Source: Bacillota bacterium
GTDB lineage: Bacteria; Bacillota; Clostridia; Oscillospirales; Ruminococcaceae
Assembly: GCA_023396215.1 (NCBI GenBank)
Contig: JAEWWW010000032.1
Location: 1 to 55,039 of the forward strand
Direction: 5' to 3'
DNA: 55,039 nt
Shown: positions 42,893-51,476 of the stretch, piece by piece
Layout of the letters: each line of letters opens with the position of its first letter
How positions within the stretch are numbered: position 1 is the stretch's first letter
Translations under genes and position numbers: made by a program
Notes under the pieces: model-generated
What the model saw: only the letters and a program-made list of their open reading frames with translations
Told to the model about the DNA's origin: nothing
Databases searched by the model: none

Positions 42893-42899
42893 TGATTAT

Positions 42900-42928
42900 A
42901 ATGTAACATCGCCCCACCCTGATGTCAA
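42900..42928 (-). promoter_or_regulatory. hrcA operon promoter
   Basis: TTGACA (42923-42928 on the minus strand), 17-bp spacer, TACATT (42900-42905), with TATAAT overlapping at 42895-42900. Typical sigma-A promoter, bracketed by the two CIRCE boxes. Confidence 0.75.
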
Positions 42929-42956
42929 GGGCTTTCACAGATTGTTTACAATTTTT

Positions 42957-42983
42957 TTAGCACTCTCAAGAGGAGAGTGCTAA
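42957..42983. promoter_or_regulatory. CIRCE operator 2 (perfect)
   Basis: TTAGCACTC, 9-bp spacer TCAAGAGGA, GAGTGCTAA: a perfect CIRCE. It lies upstream of the -35 box. Confidence 0.93.
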
Positions 42984-43048
42984 AAGCTTTTAAGTGATGA
43001 AATTGTTGCTTCTTTTGGCCCCCGCAGCGGCGCAAAACAGGCCGGTTA

Positions 43049-43318
43049 TTACCGCTCCCGTCTGATGGAGAGGCAGGCAAGGGCGATGTTTTCGACGGCG
43101 ATAAACACCGTTACCCACAGGGAGGCGGAAAAAGCCCGGAAGAACCGGTAGACCGACCAGCCGTTGTCACCAAAAAAGGGACGAAACAGGCTGATGCACG
43201 CGATGCCGTCGTTAAGCTCGGTGAAGGTGGCGTTGAGATAGTTCAGCGCCAAATCTGCCGTGACAAACAGCGAAACTGCCAACAGACACAGAGAAAAAAT
43301 CCGAGTTCTTTTCAGCAT
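43049..43318 (-). CDS. Small membrane protein of unknown function
   Basis: A protein of 89 residues with two hydrophobic helices (about 7-28 and 61-83). The loop between them (NYLNATFTELNDGIACISLF) is probably outside the membrane. AAAGGAAA precedes the ATG. I do not recognise it. It is 42 bp downstream of lplA and may be co-transcribed. Confidence 0.55.
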   Translation of the reverse strand: MLKRTRIFSLCLLAVSLFVTADLALNYLNATFTELNDGIACISLFRPFFGDNGWSVYRFFRAFSASLWVTVFIAVENIALACLSIRRER

Positions 43319-43360
43319 GGCGGTGTTTCCTTTCTTGCTGCCGGGTGTTTCCCCTTTGGC

Positions 43361-44341
43361 TCAGGCCAGCAGCCCGGCCAACTGCTCGGGGGTGATGCCG
43401 TGGATATAATGGCCCAGGTCGATTTCCTTTGCGGCGGCCAGCAGCTCGTCGTAGCGGTGGCGCACACCCACAAACTGCTGTTCCAGCTCGGATTTGTCGC
43501 CCATGCCAAAAAAGTCGCCCAGAATGCCCAGCGAGGTGATGCGCCCGTCCTCTACGCAGACGCGGGCTTCCACAATGCCAAAATCAAACCGCTGCTCTTT
43601 GGCAATGTCGCATTTGGGAGAGGAGCCGAAGTTCCAATCCCACTGGCCGTATTTTTCGTCCACCAGCTTCTGCACCGCGGCCAAATCCTGCCGGGTGAGG
43701 TCGTAGGCGGCCAGCTCCGGCACATGGGCCAGCAGGTAATCCTCCAGCCCTTGCTGGAACTCCTCGGCGGTCATCGATTTTTTCAAGTGGGAAGCGATGT
43801 TGGTGACCCGGCTGCGCACCGACTTGACCCCCTTGCTCTGGATTTTGATATCCCGCGGGCGCAGCGCCCCCACCAGATTGGACATATTCAGCGAAAACAG
43901 CAGGGTGCCATGGTGCATAATGCGGTTGTTTTTCACCGTCTGGGCGTTGCCGGATATCTTCATATCCTCGACCGTCAGATCGTTGCGTCCCGAAAGGCGG
44001 GCGTCCACCCCCAGGCTGCGCAGGTAGTCGCGGATGGGGGCGGTGAACTTATCGTAGTTGTTGAAGTCGCCCTCCTGATACCGCTCGATAAAGGTGAAGT
44101 TGATGTTGCCCAAATCGTGAAACACCGCCCCGCCCCCGGTCATGCGGCGGATGACGGTGATGTTGTTTTGCTGTACAAAATCGAGGTCGATTTCCTCGAT
44201 GGCGTTCTGGTTGCGGCCGATGATGACCGCTTTTTGGTTGCGCCAAAGGCAGACCACCTCTTCGGTAAAGGTGGTGAGCAGGTGTTCTTCCAATGCAAGG
44301 TTGAATGCCGGATCATGGTTTGGATTACGTACAAGCAGCAT
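43361..44341 (-). CDS. lplA: Lipoate-protein ligase A
   Basis: An LplA of 326 residues. The N-terminal catalytic domain has NPAFNLALEEHLL-like NHDPAFNLALEEHLL at 8-22, VIIGRNQNAIEEIDL near 38-52, and the lipoyl-AMP-binding RRMTGGGAVFHDLGNINFTF near 65-84. The Lys-containing KISGNAQTV and HHGTLLFSL follow near 131-150. A C-terminal accessory domain is present (about 245-326). It attaches lipoate to E2 and GcvH proteins. AAAGGAG before the ATG. Confidence 0.92.
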   Translation of the reverse strand: MLLVRNPNHDPAFNLALEEHLLTTFTEEVVCLWRNQKAVIIGRNQNAIEEIDLDFVQQNNITVIRRMTGGGAVFHDLGNINFTFIERYQEGDFNNYDKFTAPIRDYLRSLGVDARLSGRNDLTVEDMKISGNAQTVKNNRIMHHGTLLFSLNMSNLVGALRPRDIKIQSKGVKSVRSRVTNIASHLKKSMTAEEFQQGLEDYLLAHVPELAAYDLTRQDLAAVQKLVDEKYGQWDWNFGSSPKCDIAKEQRFDFGIVEARVCVEDGRITSLGILGDFFGMGDKSELEQQFVGVRHRYDELLAAAKEIDLGHYIHGITPEQLAGLLA

Positions 44342-45000
44342 GGGTGGCTCCTTTCGTTGGTAACAGGTTGCAGAGCAGGCGCGGGGCCGTGGCTCCTGTT
44401 CATTTTTGACCGGCGCTTATATTGGGGCGCCGGGCCGGAATTATAATCTATATTAAAGGTTTTCGCGTCCGGCTGTCTAATGATTTTAGCGGGGGCCGAA
44501 GCAGCAGTCCCTCCTAGCCTCCGGCGGGAATGGTATTACCTGCACTAATCATATCGGGAGTTTAACCAAGCTAAACTCACCCCCTAGCCCCCTCCCATTG
44601 CCCAACAACGATAAAGCGGCAAGACCACTGCAATGGAAGGGGGCCATTAAGCGGGGGCCTGCGGCCCCCGCTCCCCGCGTTGTGCGCACGACAAAAATTA
44701 TCTTATCAAACCGACGACCGGCTGGCGAAGGGCAGTGGGTAAAGAGCAGACTTTAGAATATGGGTCACCGGTGTTCCCCCGGTATATACCACTGGCGGTT
44801 ATTGTGCTTGGCAGAAAATGCCGCTGCCTAAGAGGGGCCACGCGGCGCATTTGATTGACGAAGCGGCCGGCGTAAGGGTATAATATTTTAAATCGGCCCG
44901 GTTGGGCGGCAGCTCTTGCTGGTAATTTCCTTTTGGGGCGGCGGCACAGCGCCCATACTATCATCTACAATCATTTAGCGTTGGGAGTGCTTTACAGATT
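44342..45000. other. Intergenic region with long inverted repeats
   Basis: About 660 bases. CCCCCTCCCATTG near 44590-44602 and CAATGGAAGGGGG near 44631-44643 form an imperfect hairpin. A second one, AGCGGGGGCC TGC GGCCCCCGCT, lies at 44650-44672. An 88-residue minus-strand frame at its right end has no start signal or family. No gene is supported. Confidence 0.45.
44650..44672. repeat. 10-bp perfect hairpin
   Basis: AGCGGGGGCC and GGCCCCCGCT around a TGC loop. GC-rich, without a T-run. Likely a REP-like repeat or a weak terminator after lplA. Confidence 0.5.
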
Positions 45001-45462
45001 AAACAGTATTTATGGATTCTATTTATTTCGATGCTGCCCATTGTGGAGCTGCGGGGCGCGCTGCCTGCGGCGGCCCACCTTGACCTGCACTTTCTGCCCA
45101 GCTATCTGGTGGCGGTGCTGGGCAATCTGCTGCCGGTGCCTTTTTTGATTTTATTTTCAAAAAAGCTGCTGAAATGGCTTTCGGCCCAGCCGGTGGTGGG
45201 CGGCTTTTTTACCCGCTACATCGAAAAGGCCAACCAAAAGGCCGCCCGGCTGGGCAAGTATGAGCTGCTGGGGCTTTGGCTCTTTGTGGCGGTGCCGCTG
45301 CCGGTGACCGGCGCCTGGACAGGGGCGGTTATCTCAGCCATTTTGCAGCTGCGGATGCGCCCCGCCTTTATCAGCATCGCCCTTGGGGTGATGACCAGCG
45401 GCGTGATTGTGGGGATTATCTCTTACGGGATATCCGGCCTTTTCAGCCTGCTGGCCGCCTGA
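44998..45462 (+). CDS. Small multidrug export/COG2426-like membrane protein
   Basis: A membrane protein of 143 residues from the first ATG at 45031, or about 154 from an upstream ATT. It has helices near 15-35, 85-107 and 118-143. The family pattern SMLPIVELRGALPAA sits right at the ATG. Coding resemblance extends 11 codons upstream (IKQYLWILFIS), and GGGAG at 44983-44987 suits a start near 44998, where the codon is ATT. No ATG, GTG or TTG exists there in frame. Function in the family (PF06695-type) is uncertain; transport is suggested by name only. A 21-bp hairpin lies 60 bp downstream. Confidence 0.68.
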   Translation: MKQYLWILFISMLPIVELRGALPAAAHLDLHFLPSYLVAVLGNLLPVPFLILFSKKLLKWLSAQPVVGGFFTRYIEKANQKAARLGKYELLGLWLFVAVPLPVTGAWTGAVISAILQLRMRPAFISIALGVMTSGVIVGIISYGISGLFSLLAA

Positions 45463-45523
45463 GCGGTTTATCCTTCTATTTAAATAATGATTAGCACCCC
45501 GGCGGTAGGGGCGGTGAGATAAG

Positions 45524-45571
45524 ATAACAGACCTTGATGCGGTTATTGCAAACCGCATCAAGGTCTGTTAT
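45524..45571. terminator. 21-bp perfect hairpin
   Basis: The arms 45524-45544 and 45551-45571 are exact reverse complements (core GACCTTGATGCGG) around a 6-nt loop ATTGCA. No clear T-run follows on the plus strand, but the position after the COG2426-type gene fits a terminator or mRNA-end structure. Confidence 0.6.
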
Positions 45572-45743
45572 TATCCAAAATAGAACTGCAAGCATGGGAA
45601 GTGCAGCTACACTTCCAGAGTACTTTTTGTTGGGTATCCCCCCTTGCCCGCATTCGCTAAATGGGGCTATGAATAGCTGTTTTGTATTCATCAGGCATTA
45701 AAGATAAACTTCGGAAATTTATAGTATCGGAGGTATTGGTGTT

Positions 45744-46169
45744 ATGGGGGATAAACCGAAAATAAAAATGTATGCATTGACGCTGGACTGCAAAGACCCG
45801 TATGAATTAGCAAAATTCTATGCGGGACTGCTCCAATGGGAAATACCGTTTTATGATGAAGAATACGCATGTGTTGGCGCTCCGGGAACGCATCAGGGAA
45901 CATATCCCGGTATAATGTTTCAAAAGAATCCTGACTATAAACCGCCTGTGTGGCCGTTAAAGCCCGATGCCCAACAACAAATGGCGCATATAGATTTCGC
46001 CGTTAATGATTTGGAAAAAGCGGTTCAACATGCAATCTCTTGTGGAGCAGCAATCGCAGAGGAGCAATTTTCTGATAGCTGGAGTGTTATGTTTGACCCC
46101 GCAGGGCATCCTTTTTGCTTATGTCAAATGGCATCAGTTTTTGAAAGCGCCCATTTTGCACTATTATAA
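45744..46169 (+). CDS. VOC/glyoxalase-family protein
   Basis: A protein of 141 residues made of two beta-alpha-beta modules. KMYALTLDCKDPYELAKFYAGLLQWEIPF (split as 6-34) opens module one, and HIDFAVNDLEKAVQHAISCGA near 83-103 opens module two. A DPAGHPFCLCQ end is typical of VOC proteins. Metal ligands could be the His and Glu residues of the two modules. Substrate unknown; dioxygenase-, glyoxalase- or resistance-type activity cannot be separated by eye. GGAGG about 10 bp before the ATG. Lower GC than its neighbours, perhaps acquired. Confidence 0.8.
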   Translation: MGDKPKIKMYALTLDCKDPYELAKFYAGLLQWEIPFYDEEYACVGAPGTHQGTYPGIMFQKNPDYKPPVWPLKPDAQQQMAHIDFAVNDLEKAVQHAISCGAAIAEEQFSDSWSVMFDPAGHPFCLCQMASVFESAHFALL

Positions 46170-46255
46170 AAAGTTGCAAAACTGAATGGTATCAGCATTT
46201 TCACGTTTGCCTTAGTTACAATAGACACGCAATAGCCCGGTTACCGCCACAAAGC

Positions 46256-46287
46256 AAAAACGGTGAGGATTTTTCCTCACCGTTTTT
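46256..46287. terminator. Bidirectional terminator
   Basis: AAAAACGGTGAGG (46256-46268) and CCTCACCGTTTTT (46275-46287) around a 6-nt T-rich loop; T-runs on both strands. Ends the convergent VOC gene and M20 peptidase gene. Confidence 0.87.
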
Positions 46288-46334
46288 GTTTTTATGTTAC
46301 CGCCCCTTATAGCCGGGGGCGTGTTTGTATATTG

Positions 46335-47789
46335 CTATACGTTTTTAATGAGCTGGCGGTAGAATTCCACTGCCTTGGCAATGGCCGATATATCCACGTT
46401 TTCGTCGATGGCATGCATGGCAGACATCTGCTGGGCGCTCATATAGATGGGAGAGAAACGCACGCAGCTGTCGCTGACTTCATTGAAGTGGCGGCAGTCG
46501 GTGCCGCCCACCAGAACGTAGGGAATGGCAGGCACGCCGGGGTAGACCTGCTCCAACGCCTTGACCAGAGCGCCGTAGCCCTCTGAATCGATTTTGGTCA
46601 CCGGGGTGCTGTCGCGCCCGCCCTCGTACTCCACCTCGATGTTGAACCGGGCGGCGATGCTCCGCAGAACGTTCAGCGCCTCCTCAGAGCTTTGGTTGGA
46701 CATAAAGCGCAGGTTGCAGTTGACCCATGCCTGCTGGGGTATGACGTTGCGGCCGCCGCTGCCCTGTGCCATGGTGAAGGCGCAGGTGGTACCCAGCATG
46801 GCTTCCATCTGCAGGTTGATGCTGGGCATCATCCGTTTCAGCACCGGCCCAAAGAGCCAGAGGTTGGCAAAAAGGATGCGGTAGCCGAAGCTCATGTAAG
46901 GCACCAGCTGGCTGTACATGGTGCGCACCGCGGGGGTGAAGTCGCGGCGGAAAGGACGCTTACGCTCGATGTAGGCCATGCATTTGCCCAGACGTACCAG
47001 CGGGGTATCCTTGCCGGGGGCGCTTGCGTGGCCGCCGGTGGATTTCGCCACCAGCTTAGCGTCGCCGTGGCCTTTTTCCATCACGCCTACCATGGCGAAC
47101 AGACCCTCGATGCCGGGGAGCGAAGCCTCCTGTATGGCGCCGCCTTCATCCAGCACCAGCATGGGGCGGATGCCTCTCTCCTTGAGGTAGGCAACAGCCG
47201 ATGGGGCCCCGGGGCCCGAAATCTCCTCGTTGTTGGAGGAGGAGATGTAGATATCCCGTGTGAAGGTGCAGCCCTCGGCCAGCAGCTCCTCGATGGCCTG
47301 GGTCAGGGCGCAGAGGGCGCCCTTGGTGTCCACCGCGCCGCGGCCCCATACCTTGCCGTCGGCAATCTCGCCGCCGAAAGGGGGGTGGCTCCACTGCCCG
47401 GTGGCCTCTACCACGTCCATATGGGACATGAGCACCAGCGGGGGCAGGGAGGAATCCTTGCCGGGAACGCGCCAGAGCAGCGCGCCGTCAAAATTATGTT
47501 TTTCCGCAACCCCTGCCACATGGGGGAAGAGCTCCTCCATCAGCTGGTGAAAGCGATTGAACTTTTCCATGTCGGTCATCCCGTGACCCGAGATGGTTTC
47601 GTGGGCAAGCATGCGGGCAAGCTTGCCGGCGGTTTCGTCGGCCTTGGCCTGGTCGACGGTGGGGGTAAACTTTTTCACCGTTTCCCTGGCGCCGAAGCCG
47701 GCGCGGATGGCGCGGATAACCGCCACCACCAGCAGCAGTGCCGCCAACTGTGCCAGCACCCCAAGGATGTTCAGAACTGTGTCAATCAT
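46335..47789 (-). CDS. M20-family metallopeptidase
   Basis: A protein of 484 residues with an N-terminal membrane helix (LNILGVLAQLAALLLVVAVI, about 6-25). The M20 core has LMSHMDVVEATGQW (first metal His and Asp) near 124, VWGRGAVDTKGALCAL near 151-166 (bridging Asp), SSNNEEISGPGAP (catalytic Glu pair) near 190 and the dimerization domain to about 400. A last metal His lies in TDCRHFNEVSDS. Family members hydrolyse peptides or N-acyl amino acids; this length and membrane anchor resemble PM20D1-type carboxypeptidases. AGGAG upstream of the ATG. Confidence 0.85.
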   Translation of the reverse strand: MIDTVLNILGVLAQLAALLLVVAVIRAIRAGFGARETVKKFTPTVDQAKADETAGKLARMLAHETISGHGMTDMEKFNRFHQLMEELFPHVAGVAEKHNFDGALLWRVPGKDSSLPPLVLMSHMDVVEATGQWSHPPFGGEIADGKVWGRGAVDTKGALCALTQAIEELLAEGCTFTRDIYISSSNNEEISGPGAPSAVAYLKERGIRPMLVLDEGGAIQEASLPGIEGLFAMVGVMEKGHGDAKLVAKSTGGHASAPGKDTPLVRLGKCMAYIERKRPFRRDFTPAVRTMYSQLVPYMSFGYRILFANLWLFGPVLKRMMPSINLQMEAMLGTTCAFTMAQGSGGRNVIPQQAWVNCNLRFMSNQSSEEALNVLRSIAARFNIEVEYEGGRDSTPVTKIDSEGYGALVKALEQVYPGVPAIPYVLVGGTDCRHFNEVSDSCVRFSPIYMSAQQMSAMHAIDENVDISAIAKAVEFYRQLIKNV

Positions 47790-47971
47790 ACCTTTTTAAC
47801 TCCTATGTACTTTCTTTTAAGATATAGTTTAGCATATTTTTTGCCGGGGCGCCATTGGCAGACTGCCGGAGATACCGGAAGCCCATCCACTTTTGCAGGC
47901 CCGCGGCCGTGGGGCGGCATTCATATCCCCCGCCGCCCGCGGGCGGCAGGGGATTTTTGGGTCTGCCGACG

Positions 47972-49327
47972 TTATTTCTGCTCCAGCCTGTTGCGGATGG
48001 TGTCTGCAATCAGGTTGGCCATGTCGCTGATCTGCTGGTGGCTCTTGCCCTCCACCATGATGCGGATAAGCGGCTCGGTACCAGAGGCCCGCACCAAAAT
48101 ACGCCCGTCGCCCGCCAACTGGTCGTTGCAGTGGGCGATACATTTGCTCACCCCTTCGTCCAGCTCCCAGTTGCATTTCATATAGGTATCGGCCCGCAGG
48201 TTGACCAGCACCTGAGGATACTCGTTCATCACACCGACCAGTTCGCTGAGGGGGCGGCCGGTTTTTTTCATCACGCCCAGCAGCTGCACCGCCGTCAACT
48301 GCCCGTCGCCGGTGGTCATATGCTCTAAAAAGATGATATGGCCCGACTGCTCACCGCCGATGATGTGGCCTTTTTCCAGCATGCGCTCCAGCACATAGCG
48401 GTCGCCCACCTTGGTGGCCTCGGCGGAAATCCCCTGCTCCCGGGCAAACTCGAAGAAGCCGAAGTTGCTCATCACCGTCACCACAACGGCGTCGTTTTTC
48501 AGCCGCCCCTGCTCCCTGAGCCAATGGGCCAGTATCGCTATCATCTGGTCGCCGCTGACGGCGTTGCCTTTCTCATCCACCACGAGGCAGCGGTCGGCGT
48601 CGCCGTCAAAGGCCAGACCCGCGTCGAAGCCGCCCGCCTGCACCAGTTTGGCCAGCCGCCCCATATGGGTCGAGCCGCAGTCCTGATTGATGTTGACCCC
48701 GTCGGGGCTGCTGTGGAGGATGGTGCATTCGGCCCCCAGTTCCTCAAAGAGCGCCTTTGCGGTGGCGGAGGCGCTGCCGTTGGCACAGTCGATAGCCACC
48801 CGCAGGCCGGTGAGGTCGCCCTCCAGCGTGGAGACCACATGGCGGATATACTGCTGCACCGCCTGATGGTCCTCGGTGACCCGGCCCACATGCCCGCCCC
48901 ATTTCACAGTGTAGGGGATGGCGTTATCCAGCACGATGCTTTCTATTTCATATTCCTCTTCGTCGGTCAGCTTAAAGCCGCTGGAGCCAAACAGCTTGAT
49001 GCCGTTGAACTCGGCGGGGTTGTGGGATGCCGAAATCATAACGCCTGCGTCCGCCCCCAACTGCTGCACCAGATAGGCCACCGCGGGGGTGGGCACCACC
49101 CCGAGGCGGATGACGTCGGCCCCGGCGGAGCACAGCCCGGCGGTGATGGCGCAGTCCAGCATATCCCCTGAGATGCGGGTATCCTTACCGATGATAAATA
49201 ACGGGCGCTTACCCTTTTCTTCCTCTATAATCATAGCCGCCGCCCGGCCGATATTGGCTGCCAGCTCGCAGCTGATTTCAGTATTCGCAATTCCTCTCGC
49301 ACCGTCGGTGCCAAATAACCTGCCCAT
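47972..49327 (-). CDS. glmM: Phosphoglucosamine mutase
   Basis: A GlmM of 451 residues. The N-terminus is GRLFGTDGARGIANTEI, the active-site serine loop MISASHNPAEFNGIKLFG near 97-114, the metal loop LAFDGDADRCLVVD near 238-251, and the phosphate-binding RASGTEPLIRIMVEG near 420-434. It converts glucosamine-6-phosphate to glucosamine-1-phosphate, the entry to UDP-GlcNAc for peptidoglycan and the surface glycan of this contig. AAAGGAG before the ATG. Confidence 0.95.
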   Translation of the reverse strand: MGRLFGTDGARGIANTEISCELAANIGRAAAMIIEEEKGKRPLFIIGKDTRISGDMLDCAITAGLCSAGADVIRLGVVPTPAVAYLVQQLGADAGVMISASHNPAEFNGIKLFGSSGFKLTDEEEYEIESIVLDNAIPYTVKWGGHVGRVTEDHQAVQQYIRHVVSTLEGDLTGLRVAIDCANGSASATAKALFEELGAECTILHSSPDGVNINQDCGSTHMGRLAKLVQAGGFDAGLAFDGDADRCLVVDEKGNAVSGDQMIAILAHWLREQGRLKNDAVVVTVMSNFGFFEFAREQGISAEATKVGDRYVLERMLEKGHIIGGEQSGHIIFLEHMTTGDGQLTAVQLLGVMKKTGRPLSELVGVMNEYPQVLVNLRADTYMKCNWELDEGVSKCIAHCNDQLAGDGRILVRASGTEPLIRIMVEGKSHQQISDMANLIADTIRNRLEQK

Positions 49328-49639
49328 TGCATTGCTCCTTTCACCCTGTAAGCTGATTTTATTCGCTTTTTATTCTATCACAATCCCCTCTCTTTGGCAC
49401 TATTGTGCCGCGCTCTATTTTGTGAAAATTAATACGAAAGCGGGTGCATCCTCCTCCCCGGAGGGGTGCCGAAGGCCAAGGCAGTTTATCCGCCCCGCGG
49501 GGATGGCGGGCGCCGCTGCCATCGGCCCCTATAAAAAGAAATTCGGCCGCCCTGCAAAATAGGCCGCTTTTGCTGTAAAACAGCGCCGGTTGTGTTATAT
49601 TTATTATTGGAAAAAAGACTTTTATAACGGGGGACGGCT
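49328..49639. other. Divergent intergenic region glmM/lysR-type gene
   Basis: 312 bases between divergent genes. It should contain both promoters. A small palindrome GGCACTATTGTGCC lies near 49396-49409; LysR-type operators often have a T-N11-A dyad here but I could not fix one. Confidence 0.4.
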
Positions 49640-50548
49640 ATGACCATTCAAAAGCTGAGATATATCATAGAGATTGTGGCCTGCGGTTCTATCAACGAGG
49701 CGGCCAAGCGGCTGTTTATCACCCAGCCCAGCCTTTCGGCGGCGGTGCGCGAGCTGGAGGACGAGGTCGGCATTCAGATTTTTCAGCGCAGCAGCCGGGG
49801 GGTGACCCTTTCGCCACAGGGGGCCGAGTTTTTGGGCTATGCCCGGCAGGTGGTGGAGCAGGCCGACCTGCTGGAGCGCCGCTATCTGGACGTGAAGCCT
49901 CAGCGGCAGCAGTTTGCCATCTCTACCCAGCATTATGCCTTTGTGGTCAGCGCCTTTGTAAATTTAGTGAAGCAGTACGGCTCAGATGAGTACGAGTTCA
50001 CCTTCCGTGACACCCAGACCCACGAAATTTTGGAGGATGTACGCAACCTGCGCAGCGAGGTGGGGGTGCTGTACCTCAACGACTTTAACAGCAAGGTGCT
50101 GACCCATCTCATCAGGCAGTACGGGCTAGAGTTTCACGAGCTTTTTACCGCCAAGCCCCATATTTTTGTAAGCTCTAAAAACCCGCTGGCCAAGAAAAAG
50201 AGCGTGGTGTTAGAGGATTTGGAGCAGTACCCCTGCCTTTCCTACGAGCAGGGGGAATACAACTCCTTCTATTTTTCGGAAGAGATACTGAGCACCCTGC
50301 CCCATAAAAAGACCATCCGGGTTTCTGACCGGGCCACCATCTTCAACCTGATGATCGGGCTTTCGGGCTACACCATCTCCACCGGGGTCATCAGCCCCGA
50401 GCTTAACGGCGAGGATATTGTGGCTATCCCTCTGAAGGTGAATGAGCGCATCACTGTAGGCTGGATTGCACATAAGAAGGTGACCCTCAGCAAGCTGGCC
50501 CAGCAGTTTGTGGAGGAGCTGAAGCTGGCCACCCGCAACCCCAAATAA
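49640..50548 (+). CDS. LysR-family transcriptional regulator
   Basis: A regulator of 302 residues. The N-terminal winged helix has GSINEAAKRLFITQPSLSAAVRELE (residues 15-39, split here), GIQIFQRSSRGVTLSPQGAEFL follows, then the linker helix. The effector domain (about 90-295) has the usual two lobes. Target genes and ligand unknown; glmM is divergent but need not be a target. GGGGGA before the ATG. Confidence 0.89.
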   Translation: MTIQKLRYIIEIVACGSINEAAKRLFITQPSLSAAVRELEDEVGIQIFQRSSRGVTLSPQGAEFLGYARQVVEQADLLERRYLDVKPQRQQFAISTQHYAFVVSAFVNLVKQYGSDEYEFTFRDTQTHEILEDVRNLRSEVGVLYLNDFNSKVLTHLIRQYGLEFHELFTAKPHIFVSSKNPLAKKKSVVLEDLEQYPCLSYEQGEYNSFYFSEEILSTLPHKKTIRVSDRATIFNLMIGLSGYTISTGVISPELNGEDIVAIPLKVNERITVGWIAHKKVTLSKLAQQFVEELKLATRNPK

Positions 50549-50566
50549 CGCCGCCTTTGGGCGGCG
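50549..50566 (+). terminator. Hairpin after the lysR-type gene
   Basis: CGCCGCC TTTG GGCGGCG directly after the stop, with a second hairpin ATACGCC/GGCGTAT near 50581-50600. Neither is followed by a long T-run, so termination is probable but not certain. Confidence 0.5.
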
Positions 50567-50650
50567 CGCTTACGCTGCCTATACGCCTGAATCGGGCGTA
50601 TGAACAACTTGTACCGCCGCATAAGATGATAGTCAAAGGCGGTGAACGAG

Positions 50651-51361
50651 ATGTATTCTGCAATGATTTTCTTTGCGCTGTGCAACCTGCTTTATCTGGC
50701 TCTGCACGTGGCGGGCAACGGTTCCTTCCCCAAGCCGCTTTCGGCAAAGGCCGAGCGGGAGTGCCTGCAGCGCATCCGCAAGGGGGATATTACAGCCCGC
50801 AACACCCTGATTGAGCATAACCTGCGGCTGGTGGCCCACATTATCAAAAAGTATTACTCCAACATCAAGGACCAGGACGATTTAATCTCTATCGGCACCA
50901 TCGGGCTGATTAAGGCGGTTTCGACCTTTGATTATGAGAAGGGCACCCGCTTTGCCACCTATGCATCGCGCTGCATTGAAAATGAGATTCTCATGCACTT
51001 CCGCTGCCGGAAAAAGTCGGCCTCGGATGTGTATATCAACGACCCCATCGACACCGACAAGGACGGCAACGCCCTGACCCTCATGGACATTATGGCCGAT
51101 GAGGACAATGTTCTGGATAAGATTGATTTGCAACTGAAGTCGGAGCAGCTGCACCGCTATATCAACACCCTGCTGGACCCCCGGGAGCGCCAGATACTGA
51201 CCCTGCGATATGGGCTGGGGGGTATCCGCCCCCTGACCCAGAGGGAGGTAGCGGCAAAGCTGGGGATTTCGCGCTCCTATGTATCGCGCATTGAAAAGAA
51301 GGCCATCGTTACCCTTAAGGATAAATTCATGGTGGAGTGCCCCGCCGAATTTGAGTCCTGA
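50651..51361 (+). CDS. sigK: Sporulation RNA polymerase sigma factor K (pro-form)
   Basis: A sigma-70 family protein of 236 residues. The N-terminal hydrophobic pro-sequence (MYSAMIFFALCNLLYLALHV) fits pro-sigma-K, removed during late sporulation. Region 2 includes ARNTLIEHNLRLVAHIIKKYY and DLISIGTIGLIKAVSTFD, and region 4 TQREVAAKLGISRSYVSRIEKKA. The gene is continuous, unlike B. subtilis or C. difficile strains in which it is split by a skin element. The ATG at 50651 follows AAAGGCGG; a GTG at 50642 is the other candidate. It directs mother-cell genes late in spore formation. Confidence 0.9.
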   Translation: MYSAMIFFALCNLLYLALHVAGNGSFPKPLSAKAERECLQRIRKGDITARNTLIEHNLRLVAHIIKKYYSNIKDQDDLISIGTIGLIKAVSTFDYEKGTRFATYASRCIENEILMHFRCRKKSASDVYINDPIDTDKDGNALTLMDIMADEDNVLDKIDLQLKSEQLHRYINTLLDPRERQILTLRYGLGGIRPLTQREVAAKLGISRSYVSRIEKKAIVTLKDKFMVECPAEFES

Positions 51362-51476
51362 GCCGGGCCGGGCCATGACCGGCGGCACCCCGTACCGTTA
51401 ACAGGCGCTAAATCTGTTGTGTTTTGGCCGGATAAATGGTACAATCCAAGCGGCGGACAGCTGTACTGTTTTTAGA

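Noticed and set aside
46692..48185. A 497-residue plus-strand open frame spanning the M20 gene and part of glmM
   Set aside because: Covers the antisense strands of two well-supported genes; no start signal.
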